This document shows, in pieces, positions 7,771-15,499 of a stretch of DNA of 19,142 nt. A program made the position numbers and the translations under genes. Under the pieces are notes generated by a model that was not told the DNA's origin, searched no databases, and saw only the letters and a list, made by a program, of their open reading frames with translations. The first letter of the stretch is position 1, and each line of letters starts with the position of its first letter. Source of the stretch: UBA668 sp046086305 (GTDB taxonomy: Bacteria; Actinomycetota; Acidimicrobiia; Acidimicrobiales; Ilumatobacteraceae); NCBI GenBank assembly GCA_046086305.1, contig JBJSXI010000099.1, forward strand, positions 1 to 19,142, written 5' to 3'.

Positions 7771-7776
7771 TAGCCT
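7771..7776 (+). promoter_or_regulatory. putative -10 box of the phosphofructokinase
   Basis: TAGCCT followed by nine bases and the ATG at 7786. There is no Shine-Dalgarno in the 32-bp gap, so a near-leaderless transcript is plausible. Confidence 0.33.
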
Positions 7777-7785
7777 GTCGGTGCG

Positions 7786-10020
7786 ATGGGTGGACAACGA
7801 CATCTCGCAGTGCTCACGAGCGGAGGCGATGCCCAGGGCATGAACGCCGCCGTGCGCGCCGTGGTGCGCACGGGTCTGGCTCGCGGCGCCAAGGTGTCGG
7901 CCATCTACGAGGGCTTCCAGGGTCTCGTCGACGACGGCGCGCAGATCCGCGAGATGAGCTGGGTGTCGGTCGCCGGCATCCTGCAACTCGGCGGCACCGT
8001 CATCGGCACGGCCCGCTCGGCAGCCTTCCGCGAACGCGAGGGACGGCTGCGCGCTGCCGAACACTTCGTCGGCCACGACATCGACTCACTCGTGGTGATC
8101 GGCGGCGACGGCAGCCTGACGGGCGCCGATGTGCTGCGCCACGAGTGGAGCGGACTGCTCGACGAGTTGGTTGCGGCGGGTCGGATCACTCGTGCCCAGG
8201 CAGATCGTCACCCGGCCATCGCCATCGTCGGACTCGTCGGCTCGATCGACAACGACATGGCGGGCACCGACATGACCATCGGCGCCGACACCGCACTGCA
8301 CCGCATCACCGAGGCCATCGATGCGATCACCTCCACCGCGGCCAGTCACCAGCGCACCTTCGTCGTCGAGGTGATGGGCCGCAAGTGCGGCTATCTCGCG
8401 CTCTACAGCGCCCTCGCCGGTGGGGCCGACTGGGTGATCATCCCCGAGGCGCCACCCGAAGCCGGGTGGGAGGATGTCATGGCCACCTCGCTGCGCGAGG
8501 GCCGCGAATCGGGCCGGCGCGACAGCATCGTCGTCGTCGCCGAGGGTGCCGTCGACCACGACGGTGTGCCGATCACCGGTGCACGGGTGGCCGCGGCACT
8601 CGAGCAGCGCCTCGGGGTCGATGTGCGGGTGACGGTGCTCGGTCACGTGCAGCGAGGCGGAGCACCGAGCGCGTACGACCGCTACATGAGCACCCTGCTC
8701 GGCCACGCCGCCGTCACCCAGCTGCTCGATCACCCCCTCGACGCCGAACCGCAGTTGATCGGTGTGCGCGGTGGACAGATCACCACCGTGCCACTCATGC
8801 CGGCCGTCGAGCGCACCCGCCAGATCGCCGAGGCGATGGCTGCCGGGGATCACGACCGGGCGGTCGACCTGCGCGGTGGCAACTTCCTCGACACCCTCGA
8901 CATCACGACGACGATGATGAAGGTGTACCCCGACTCGCCATCGGGCGTGCGGCCACGTCGGCTCGCCGTGCTGCACGCAGGCGGGCCGGCCCCGGGCATG
9001 AACACGGCGGCACGGGTCGTTACCCGTCGGGCGATCGACGCCGGCCACGAGGTGCTCGGTGTGATCGACGGCTTCGACGGCCTCGTCGAGGGACAGGTGC
9101 GTCAACTCGACTGGACCAGCGTGAGCGGCTGGGGCACGACCGGTGGTGCCGAACTGGGGGTCGCCCGTCGGACCCTCGACGACGCCGACCTCGCGGCCAT
9201 CGCGCGCACGATCACCGATCACCGGATCGATGGCCTGATGGTGATCGGCGGATGGAGCGCTTACGAATCGGTGCACGCGCTGTACTCGGCGCGTGGTCGG
9301 TACCCGGCGTTCGACATCCCGATGCTGTGCATCCCGGCCACGATCGACAACAACGCACCCGGCTCGACGATGAGCATCGGCGCCGACACGGCGCTGAACA
9401 CCATCGTGTTCGCGATCGATCGGATCAAGCAGTCGGCCGTGGCAGCCGGACGCTGTTTCGTCGTCGAGGTGATGGGTCGCTGGTGCGGCTACCTGGCGCT
9501 GATGACCGGGATCGCCTGTGGCGCGGAACGAGTGTTCCTGAACGAGGAAGGTGTGAGCCTCGACGACCTTCGCGACGAACTCGCGCGCATGATCGACGAC
9601 TTCGCACGGGGCAAGCGGCTGAACCTCGTCATCCGCAACGAGTACGCCAACGACATCTACACGACGGCGTTCATGTGTGCCCTGTTCGAGGAAGAGGGTG
9701 GGTCGATGTTCTCCGTCCGCCAGACGGTGCTCGGCCATCAGCAGCAGGGTGGCGATCCGACCCCGTTCGACCGTGTGCTCGCCTCACGCCTCGGTGCACA
9801 CGGTGTGCAGTGGTGGATCGAACAGCTCGAGCGAGGCGCGACCGACGCAGCATTCATCGGGATGCAGGGTGGTCGAGTGGCGGTGACCGACATGGCCGAG
9901 TTCTCGCAGCTCGTCGATGTGGCCCATCAGCGGCCCGTCGAGCAGTGGTGGATGGACCTGCGAGCCGTCGCCGAGACGATGTCGCACGGCTCACCCGATG
10001 CGCTCAGCGCGTCGGACTGA
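7786..10020 (+). CDS. tandem-domain (eukaryotic-type) 6-phosphofructokinase
   Basis: A 744-residue cytosolic enzyme made of two fused PFK domains. It would phosphorylate fructose 6-phosphate to fructose 1,6-bisphosphate. The N-half (about 5-385) has LTSGGDAQGMNAAVR, GGDGS (106-110), SIDND with catalytic Asp155, MGRKCGY and GHVQRGG (286-292). Gly109 and Gly152 sit where ATP-dependent enzymes have Gly and PPi enzymes have Asp/Lys. The C-half (about 390-735) repeats the fold (LHAGGPAPGMNTAAR, MGRWCGYLAL, GHQQQGG), but GGDGS is replaced by GGWSA (488-492) and TIDND by TIDNN (519-523). That half is probably allosteric, as in fungal and animal PFKs, which carry SNN-type sequences there. Typical bacterial PfkA is about 320 residues. 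The 3' end overlaps the convergent VTC gene by 17 bp. Confidence 0.94.
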   Translation: MGGQRHLAVLTSGGDAQGMNAAVRAVVRTGLARGAKVSAIYEGFQGLVDDGAQIREMSWVSVAGILQLGGTVIGTARSAAFREREGRLRAAEHFVGHDIDSLVVIGGDGSLTGADVLRHEWSGLLDELVAAGRITRAQADRHPAIAIVGLVGSIDNDMAGTDMTIGADTALHRITEAIDAITSTAASHQRTFVVEVMGRKCGYLALYSALAGGADWVIIPEAPPEAGWEDVMATSLREGRESGRRDSIVVVAEGAVDHDGVPITGARVAAALEQRLGVDVRVTVLGHVQRGGAPSAYDRYMSTLLGHAAVTQLLDHPLDAEPQLIGVRGGQITTVPLMPAVERTRQIAEAMAAGDHDRAVDLRGGNFLDTLDITTTMMKVYPDSPSGVRPRRLAVLHAGGPAPGMNTAARVVTRRAIDAGHEVLGVIDGFDGLVEGQVRQLDWTSVSGWGTTGGAELGVARRTLDDADLAAIARTITDHRIDGLMVIGGWSAYESVHALYSARGRYPAFDIPMLCIPATIDNNAPGSTMSIGADTALNTIVFAIDRIKQSAVAAGRCFVVEVMGRWCGYLALMTGIACGAERVFLNEEGVSLDDLRDELARMIDDFARGKRLNLVIRNEYANDIYTTAFMCALFEEEGGSMFSVRQTVLGHQQQGGDPTPFDRVLASRLGAHGVQWWIEQLERGATDAAFIGMQGGRVAVTDMAEFSQLVDVAHQRPVEQWWMDLRAVAETMSHGSPDALSASD

Positions 10021-10798
10021 GCGAGCGATCCACGAGCCGGCGGGCCTCGGCGGCCATCCGCCCGTCGAGGTGCGGATGCAGTGCGGCCAACCCGACGCAG
10101 TACTTGCTGAACGTCGCCGGTCGATGATTGCGCTTCAGGAACATGTCGGTGGCCACACCGCGAACAGTCGACGACTTCACCTCGACGATCGCGCCGCCAC
10201 CCACGAGCATGACGGAGGTGTCGTCGCGCGAGGCACGCGCACCGAGGTCGATCGTCATCCGCTCGTCGGAGGGCACGTGCCACAGGGTGAGACGCGAGTA
10301 CTCGATGGTGATCGACGGCTCGAGTCGGGCCGCGGTACCCGCAGGGGCGGTGCCGGCGAGCACGTCGTCGACCCAGCGCTGCTCGTCGGCGGTGAGGGTG
10401 GCGGAGGTGGGATCGTGGCGCGACGTGCGGTGTTTGTCGGTGAGCCCACGGCCCGTCTTCAACTTCACCTCGAGCATGTCGGCGGTGTCGGAGCCGTAGT
10501 GACGGATACGCACCTTGAACCGCCGCCGCCGACCCTTGAGGTGATCGACGTAGCTCGTACGTGTGTGATCGTCGAGGTACATCGACCGATAGGTGAACAT
10601 GCGTGCATCGTCGATCTCGAGGATCCGCCACCCATCGTCGAGTGATCCGATGAGGTCACCGACCATGCCGTCGGGCACGACGTACTTGGTGTCGAGCCGA
10701 TGCTGCAGCGCGGCTGCCGCCTCGAGCGTGGGTAGGTCGACGGGGTGCAGGCGATCGAGCAGCGCGTCGTCGATCGACGCAGAGTGCTCAGCCACCAT
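10004..10798 (-). CDS. VTC-domain polyphosphate polymerase (TTM fold)
   Basis: A 264-residue soluble protein with the triphosphate-tunnel fold of the Vtc4 catalytic domain, which polymerises polyphosphate from ATP. Visible tunnel-type strands are LDTKYVV (35-41), YRSMYLDD (70-77), FKVRIRHYG (94-102), MLEVKLKTGRG (108-118), ITIEYSRLTL (163-172), MTIDLGARA (181-189) and IVEVKSS (204-210, supplying the late Glu and Lys), followed by FSKYCVG. There is no SPX domain and no transmembrane helix, unlike yeast Vtc proteins. Its ATG overlaps the end of the DUF4956 gene by 11 bp (ATGGTGGCTGA), so translation is coupled and the two products probably work together. The 3' end overlaps the phosphofructokinase by 17 bp. 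Family is confident; polymerase activity is inferred from the fold. Confidence 0.9.
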   Translation of the reverse strand: MVAEHSASIDDALLDRLHPVDLPTLEAAAALQHRLDTKYVVPDGMVGDLIGSLDDGWRILEIDDARMFTYRSMYLDDHTRTSYVDHLKGRRRRFKVRIRHYGSDTADMLEVKLKTGRGLTDKHRTSRHDPTSATLTADEQRWVDDVLAGTAPAGTAARLEPSITIEYSRLTLWHVPSDERMTIDLGARASRDDTSVMLVGGGAIVEVKSSTVRGVATDMFLKRNHRPATFSKYCVGLAALHPHLDGRMAAEARRLVDRSLSPTR

Positions 10799-11384
10799 CG
10801 GTGGGCACGACCCGGTGACGTCGGTCGACCACCACGTCGAGGCGCATGGTGTCGCGGACGAAGTCGATCTCGCGCACGTGCACCGACTTCACCGGCGCGA
10901 GGAGGACATTGGTCAGATGCGTCGACAACTGGTCGTCGGCGAGGATCACCCGGTCGAGGTCGATGCGCATCCGACCCCACTTCTCCACCTGGCGATCACC
11001 GCGGATGTCGATCACCAACATCGTCGTCACCAGTAGCACGGCGAACACGATCTTGATGTCGAACTCCATCCCCGAAAGGCCGGCCATCAGACCGAGCACG
11101 AGCGACACCATCGTGTAGCCGATCTCGATCTGACTCGACTCGTCCGAGCGCAGCCGCACGATCGACAGCACGGCGAACAGACCGAACCCGACCCCGACGT
11201 TGATCGGCGCTGACGAGCCGAGGGCCGCCGACACCGTGAACAGACTGATGTTGAAGGCCACATAGGCCACCAGCTGGTCCCACCGGCGGTGGCGCAGGAA
11301 GTAGCCGAGATAGACGAGGACGAACAGGGCGACCAGGTCGAGGGCCAGATCGCGGAGCAGTTCGTTCATGTCGAGGGTGTCCAT
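10788..11384 (-). CDS. DUF4956 multi-pass membrane protein, partner of the VTC polymerase
   Basis: A 198-residue integral membrane protein. Four to five hydrophobic helices lie at about 12-30, 38-58, 62-77, 89-104 and 111-127, followed by a roughly 70-residue soluble C-terminal domain (RQVEKWGRMRIDLDRVILAD onward). The signature FGLFAVLSIVRLRSDE (67-82) and the following IEIGYTMVSLVLGLMAG are characteristic of DUF4956. Biochemical function is not established. Coupling to the VTC gene (11-bp overlap) and divergence from the CotH lipoprotein (102-bp gap) suggest a membrane anchor or channel for polyphosphate. The start at 11384 or the in-frame ATG at 11369 are both possible, because neither has a clear Shine-Dalgarno or TANNNT box. 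Confidence 0.87.
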   Translation of the reverse strand: MDTLDMNELLRDLALDLVALFVLVYLGYFLRHRRWDQLVAYVAFNISLFTVSAALGSSAPINVGVGFGLFAVLSIVRLRSDESSQIEIGYTMVSLVLGLMAGLSGMEFDIKIVFAVLLVTTMLVIDIRGDRQVEKWGRMRIDLDRVILADDQLSTHLTNVLLAPVKSVHVREIDFVRDTMRLDVVVDRRHRVVPTDGG

Positions 11385-11473
11385 CGGCGGTCCGTGTTCG
11401 TGGGTGCGGGCCCGGCATGAGCGGGGCGGGCGAGGAGCGGCCCGTCCGGGGCACGCAGCACCCGGACTTTACC

Positions 11474-11479
11474 TAGAAT
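11474..11479 (+). promoter_or_regulatory. putative -10 box of the CotH lipoprotein (leaderless)
   Basis: TAGAAT, the best -10 match in the window, is followed by seven bases and the ATG at 11487, with no Shine-Dalgarno. It lies in the 102-bp divergent gap (11385-11486) between the DUF4956 and CotH genes. I saw no convincing -35 or operator there. Confidence 0.55.
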
Positions 11480-11486
11480 TCACCCG

Positions 11487-14192
11487 ATGGTCGTCGGATC
11501 ACTGCGCCATCGCACGGTGGTGGGCCTGCTCACGATGTCGCTGGTGGCATCGTGCACGGCCGGATCGTCGACCTCGCCCGACTCGACCTCACCCGATCCG
11601 GGCCCCACCACCACCGACGAACTGCTGCGCGGCCCCGTGGTGCGGCTGAGCGAGGTGCACTACCACTCGAGTCGCGACGACCCCGCCGAGGAGTTCGTCG
11701 AACTGGCGAATGTGGGCGACCAGTCGGTCGAGTTGCAGGAGTGGTGCATCAAAGGTCTGGCCTTCTGCTTCGTCGAGCCGACCACACTTCCCGCCGGCGG
11801 GTACGTGATCGTGCGTCAGGACCTCGTCGAAGGCACGCTCGCCAACAACGGTGAGCGTCTCGAACTCGTCGATGCGCTCGGTCAGGTCATCGACGCAGTC
11901 GAGTACGACGACGAGGGGCTGTGGTCACCCGACGCGGATGGTGGCGGGCTGTCGCTGCAGCGCACCGACTTCGAGGGGCAGGGCACCGACCCCGAATCGT
12001 GGGAAGCCGCGCCGCCATCGCCGGGCCTGCCCTTCGATCCCGAGATCGTCGTCGAGGATGGCGATGTGGTGATCACCGAGGTGCACTACCACCCGCTGTC
12101 GGACGATCCGGCCGAGGTGTTCGTCGAAGTGATGAATGTGTCGGACGCTCCACTCGACCTGCAGGGCTGGTGTATCCGTGGCACCGGCTTCTGCTGGGAC
12201 GTCGTCACACCGATCGGCGCGGGAGGTGTCGTCGCTGCAGTGGGCGCGTTCGCCGACGGGAAGGTGTCGCGCCGTCGCGATCGGCTGCGAGTGATCGACC
12301 CCAATGGCCGCGTGCACGACACCGTGTCGTACGAGGATCGCGGTCAGTGGCCGGCGCTCGCCGACGGGGAGGGATCGTCGCTGCAGCGTCGCGATCTGGC
12401 GGCACCGGGATCGCTACCTGCCAATTGGGACATTGGCGAGCCGACGCCTGGAACACCGCCCACGGTGATCGATGCGCCGCTGCTGCCGATGTTCGCCGAC
12501 GTCGAGTTCACCGTGCAGCCAGAGCCCGACGCGCCCATCGAGGTGAGTGCCAACGTCACCGATGCCGACCAGGTGAAGGTGATGTACGTCGTCGGTTTTG
12601 GTGCTGAGGCCGAGGTTGCGGCCCAGATCGACGACGGACAGGTGACCGCAACGATCCCCGGTCAGGCCGCCGGATCACTGGTGCGATTCCGCCTCGTCGG
12701 CACCGGTGCCGCCGAAGGCACATGGCCGCGGCGCGGTGACGGTGCGGTGTACGAGGGGACGGTGGTGGCCGACCCCGCTGCCGAGGCGACGCGTCTGCCA
12801 CGCGTGCAGTGGTTCATCGCCGACGACGTGTGGGACGAGGCACGCCTCGACACCAAGTTGCAGGGCAACAACGGTTACCCGGCCGTCCTCGCGCTCGACG
12901 GCCGCATCATCGACAACGTCAAGATCCGAATCAAGGGCAATCAGGCGCGCAGCAACAAGAAGAAGAAGTGGAAGGTGATCCTGCCCGCCGGACACGAGTG
13001 GGACGCCGGCGGCCTCATCGAGGATCCCGTCGACCAGTTCGACCTGCTGCCCGGCGCCACCGACAAGTCGTTCACGCGCGAGATCCTCGTCAGCGACATG
13101 CAAACCCTGTCGGGCGGGCTGTCGCAGCAGGTGTTCCCCATCCGACTCGAGCGCAACGGTGAGTTCTTCGGCCTCTACATGTACGGCGAATCACCCGAGG
13201 GTGACTGGCGCGAGCGAATGGGCTTCTCCGACCGCACCTACGTGTGGAAGGCCGAACTGGTGTCGAAGATGCAGTACGGCGACCTCGACTACGATCGTGC
13301 CGAGTTCCGGCGCCACTACGAGCGCATCACCATGCGCCACCTCGACGACAACGACGAGTTGCTGCGCGACCTCATCCGCACGATCAACGAGCTCTCCGGC
13401 GAACGGCTGGTGCGTTGGGCATACCAGCACATCGACATCCCCCAGGTCGTCGAGGCGATCGCAACGATGCGCATCGTGCAGCACGCCGAATGGCAGCACA
13501 AGAACCACTTCTTCCTCTACGACCCGGCAGACGAGCGGTGGCGGATGGTGCCGATCGACTTCGACCTCACCTTCGGTCGCAGCTACCACAGCCCGTGCAA
13601 CGCGCTGTGCGACGACGTGGTCGCCTACGACTACCTCAACTACCCCAGCGGCAACCGGTTCGCCGCAGTGCTGCTGAAGAACCAGCCGTTCCGCTCGATG
13701 ATCGACCGACGCACACGTGAGCTGGCCGAGGAGTATCTGGCGGCCGGGGTGCTCGAGGCGCGCATGGCCCAACTGCTCGAGCAGATGGGCGAGGAGGCGG
13801 CACGGAATCGCAAGGTGTGGGGCCAATACGGCGATCCGCAGTCGATGGCCGACGCTCAGCAGTTGATCATCGACGAGTTCCTCGCCGATCGACGGCGTCA
13901 GTACCTCGGACCCGACTCCGATCTTCCGGCACCGCAACCCGACGAGCCGACCCTGCGGATCGACGGCATCGAGACCGACGCCGAGGGCGAGGTGCTGCGT
14001 GCCGTGTTGCACAACGATGCCGACATCGCTATCGACGTCTCGAACAGATCGTTCGACGAGATCGGAGCGGTCCTGCCGGCAGGATCGGTGATCCCGGCGG
14101 GCGGCTCGCTCATGGTGATCTTCGAGCGGGTGCCCGTGGTCGACGACGGCCTGCGACTGGTGATCGTCGCCGGGCGGATGTCGCTCGCCTGA
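11487..14192 (+). CDS. lipoprotein with tandem lamin-tail domains and a CotH kinase domain
   Basis: A 901-residue exported protein. The signal sequence has a lipobox SLVASC with Cys23, so it should be lipid-anchored outside the membrane. Two lamin-tail (LTD) domains follow at about 50-180 and 193-325, then a beta domain (about 335-430). The CotH kinase domain (about 435-800) has VKIRIKGN (478-485) with KKKKWKV for the nucleotide Lys region, and FPIRLERNGEFFGLYMY (550-566). Its catalytic/metal part is HKNHFFLYDP (671-680) with WRMVPIDFDLTFGRSY (685-700). A third, degenerate LTD-like segment lies at about 822-890. In Bacillus, CotH is a spore-coat protein kinase; this organism type is not known to sporulate, so the substrate is probably a surface protein or polymer. 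It is divergent from DUF4956-VTC. Kinase activity is inferred. Confidence 0.92.
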   Translation: MVVGSLRHRTVVGLLTMSLVASCTAGSSTSPDSTSPDPGPTTTDELLRGPVVRLSEVHYHSSRDDPAEEFVELANVGDQSVELQEWCIKGLAFCFVEPTTLPAGGYVIVRQDLVEGTLANNGERLELVDALGQVIDAVEYDDEGLWSPDADGGGLSLQRTDFEGQGTDPESWEAAPPSPGLPFDPEIVVEDGDVVITEVHYHPLSDDPAEVFVEVMNVSDAPLDLQGWCIRGTGFCWDVVTPIGAGGVVAAVGAFADGKVSRRRDRLRVIDPNGRVHDTVSYEDRGQWPALADGEGSSLQRRDLAAPGSLPANWDIGEPTPGTPPTVIDAPLLPMFADVEFTVQPEPDAPIEVSANVTDADQVKVMYVVGFGAEAEVAAQIDDGQVTATIPGQAAGSLVRFRLVGTGAAEGTWPRRGDGAVYEGTVVADPAAEATRLPRVQWFIADDVWDEARLDTKLQGNNGYPAVLALDGRIIDNVKIRIKGNQARSNKKKKWKVILPAGHEWDAGGLIEDPVDQFDLLPGATDKSFTREILVSDMQTLSGGLSQQVFPIRLERNGEFFGLYMYGESPEGDWRERMGFSDRTYVWKAELVSKMQYGDLDYDRAEFRRHYERITMRHLDDNDELLRDLIRTINELSGERLVRWAYQHIDIPQVVEAIATMRIVQHAEWQHKNHFFLYDPADERWRMVPIDFDLTFGRSYHSPCNALCDDVVAYDYLNYPSGNRFAAVLLKNQPFRSMIDRRTRELAEEYLAAGVLEARMAQLLEQMGEEAARNRKVWGQYGDPQSMADAQQLIIDEFLADRRRQYLGPDSDLPAPQPDEPTLRIDGIETDAEGEVLRAVLHNDADIAIDVSNRSFDEIGAVLPAGSVIPAGGSLMVIFERVPVVDDGLRLVIVAGRMSLA
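11634..12452 (+). repeat. tandem duplication of the lamin-tail domain within the CotH gene
   Basis: Two homologous copies, about 11634-12026 and 12063-12452. Each opens with EVHYH plus DDPAE and FVE, followed by a WCI-x-G-x-x-FC element with a Cys pair (Cys87/Cys94 and Cys229/Cys236), and each ends in an LQR strand and a W-x(7)-TPG-like or W-x(8)-PG segment. Nucleotide similarity is obvious at the openings and decays after that, so this is an old duplication. The Cys pairs could form one disulfide per domain outside the cell. Confidence 0.7.
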
Positions 14193-14213
14193 CCGTCGGG
14201 TGCATCGGGCCGC

Positions 14214-15443
14214 TCAGCCCAGTCGCAGATCGAAGGGGAAGGTGCTCATCACCTCGACACCGGTCTCGGTGATCAGGACCTGGTCCTCGAGCTTGACACC
14301 CTGCCCGACCGCCTCGGAGCCGACGTAACTCTCGACGCAGAACACCATGCCCGGCTCGAACCCGTCGTCGAGGGGATATGGCGCTGTGTCGTCGTCGGCG
14401 AAGGGCACGTTCGGATACTCACCCGACATGCCGAGACCGTGGCCGAGCGTGTAGTAGCGACTCTGCCGGTGCTCGTCGGGTACGGGCCACGCGTTGTGGG
14501 CTGCATCGGCGAACGAGACGCCGGGCCCGATGAGCGACAGGTTGTGCTGGAGTTGCTCGAGGGCTCGTCCGTACAACGTGCGCTGGTCGGCGGAGGGTGG
14601 CGCGTCGCCGGCGAGGAAGCTGCGCGAGAAGTCGACTGCGTAGCCCTCGAGGGCGATCGAGTCGGTGTCGAGGCAGACCAGGTCGCCCGGTCGGATGACG
14701 TTGTCGCTGCACTCCTGGAAGTATGGGAACGTGTGCCGACCGGCCTGCATGAGCCGGGTCACCATGTACTGGCCGTGCTGGGCGATGAGCGGCTGGTGGA
14801 AATGGCTCCACGCCTCCATCTCGGTGACACCCGGTCGGACCCACTGCTCGAACTCGCGTGTGGCGTCCTCGACGGCGGCCATCGCGGCACGCATGTACTC
14901 GATCTCGATCGGCAACTTCACCCGCCGGGCGCGGTCGAGGACCGGATCCGAATCGACGAGCATGAAGCCCTCGCGACGGAGCGCATCGACGGCGGCGAAC
15001 GGGAACCGGTCGACGGCGAGGCGGTCGATCCGCCCGGTGTGCTCCCGCACGCTCGATGCGATCTCGGCCGCCATCAGGCGGCTTGCCCCTGCGACATCGC
15101 CGTTCGTGCTGACGTAGCAGAGCCCCTGCGCACAACGCACGTCATCGATCGTCGGCAGGTGCTGCGCCAGGTGCTCGCCGCCTCGGTAGTCGAACAGGAT
15201 CGCCGGTCCGTCGGCGAACAAGAGGAGGTACCGGGCCGGTGTGCGCGTGGTGAAGACACTCATGTTCGTCGCGCCGGTGGCGTACTGGATGTTGATCGCG
15301 TCGAGGATCAGGAGCACCTCGCAGTCCATGCTCCGCATCGTCGTCCGCAAGCGCTCCTGACGCTGCCGGTAGAGGCTGAAACGTGATGCCTCGCTCGTGA
15401 GACCGCTGTCGATCACGTCAATCATGAGACGAGGTTGCCACAT
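14214..15443 (-). CDS. M24 metallohydrolase, DddP/Xaa-Pro-peptidase-like
   Basis: A 409-residue protein with the creatinase N-domain (about 20-170) and a pita-bread M24 domain (about 178-405). All metal ligands are visible: Asp259 and Asp261 in LDTDSIALEG, Asp271 in VDFSRSF, His335 in GHGLGM, Glu371 in FCVESYVG and Glu386 in KLEDQVLIT. The pattern DTD...D, FQECSDNVI (242-250), the YPLDDGFEPGM stretch and the ending TFPFDLRL resemble the DMSP lyase DddP more than ordinary aminopeptidase P, as far as I can recall the family. However, the residue six after the metal His, where DddP has its proposed catalytic Asp, is Gly341 (HGLGMSGEYP). Xaa-Pro hydrolysis or another C-N or C-S cleavage is therefore equally possible. 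ATG 15443 has a weak GGGGG seven bases upstream; ATG 15425 is an alternative. Convergent with CotH (21-bp gap). Confidence 0.85.
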   Translation of the reverse strand: MWQPRLMIDVIDSGLTSEASRFSLYRQRQERLRTTMRSMDCEVLLILDAINIQYATGATNMSVFTTRTPARYLLLFADGPAILFDYRGGEHLAQHLPTIDDVRCAQGLCYVSTNGDVAGASRLMAAEIASSVREHTGRIDRLAVDRFPFAAVDALRREGFMLVDSDPVLDRARRVKLPIEIEYMRAAMAAVEDATREFEQWVRPGVTEMEAWSHFHQPLIAQHGQYMVTRLMQAGRHTFPYFQECSDNVIRPGDLVCLDTDSIALEGYAVDFSRSFLAGDAPPSADQRTLYGRALEQLQHNLSLIGPGVSFADAAHNAWPVPDEHRQSRYYTLGHGLGMSGEYPNVPFADDDTAPYPLDDGFEPGMVFCVESYVGSEAVGQGVKLEDQVLITETGVEVMSTFPFDLRLG

Positions 15444-15486
15444 GCGGTGACCCCCAGATCAGGTCGAGCGTGTCACACCCCTGTCG

Positions 15487-15492
15487 TACATT
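15487..15492 (+). promoter_or_regulatory. putative -10 box of the HNH gene (leaderless)
   Basis: TACATT followed by seven bases and the ATG at 15500, in the 56-bp divergent gap with the M24 gene. It favours this start over the in-frame ATG at 15470, which would put the box inside the coding region. Confidence 0.48.
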
Positions 15493-15499
15493 CGTTCGT

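Noticed and set aside
8086..9738. 550-residue minus-strand frame opposite the phosphofructokinase
   Set aside because: It is His/Asp/Gly-rich antisense shadow with no family features.
7509..10127. Very long plus-strand frame (872 residues) over the phosphofructokinase
   Set aside because: It is an Arg/His-rich off-frame translation of the same DNA that encodes a clear PFK; it has no recognisable domain.
11407..11414. CGGGCCCG palindrome in the DUF4956/CotH gap
   Set aside because: An eight-base GC-only palindrome is expected by chance at this base composition; flanking bases do not extend it.
11487..14192. CotH as evidence for endospore formation
   Set aside because: CotH-fold proteins are widespread in non-spore-formers, and no other spore-coat gene is present; the LTD/lipoprotein layout differs from Bacillus CotH.
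14439..15386. 315-residue plus-strand frame opposite the M24 gene
   Set aside because: It is an antisense shadow; the M24 frame has all metal ligands and the correct length.
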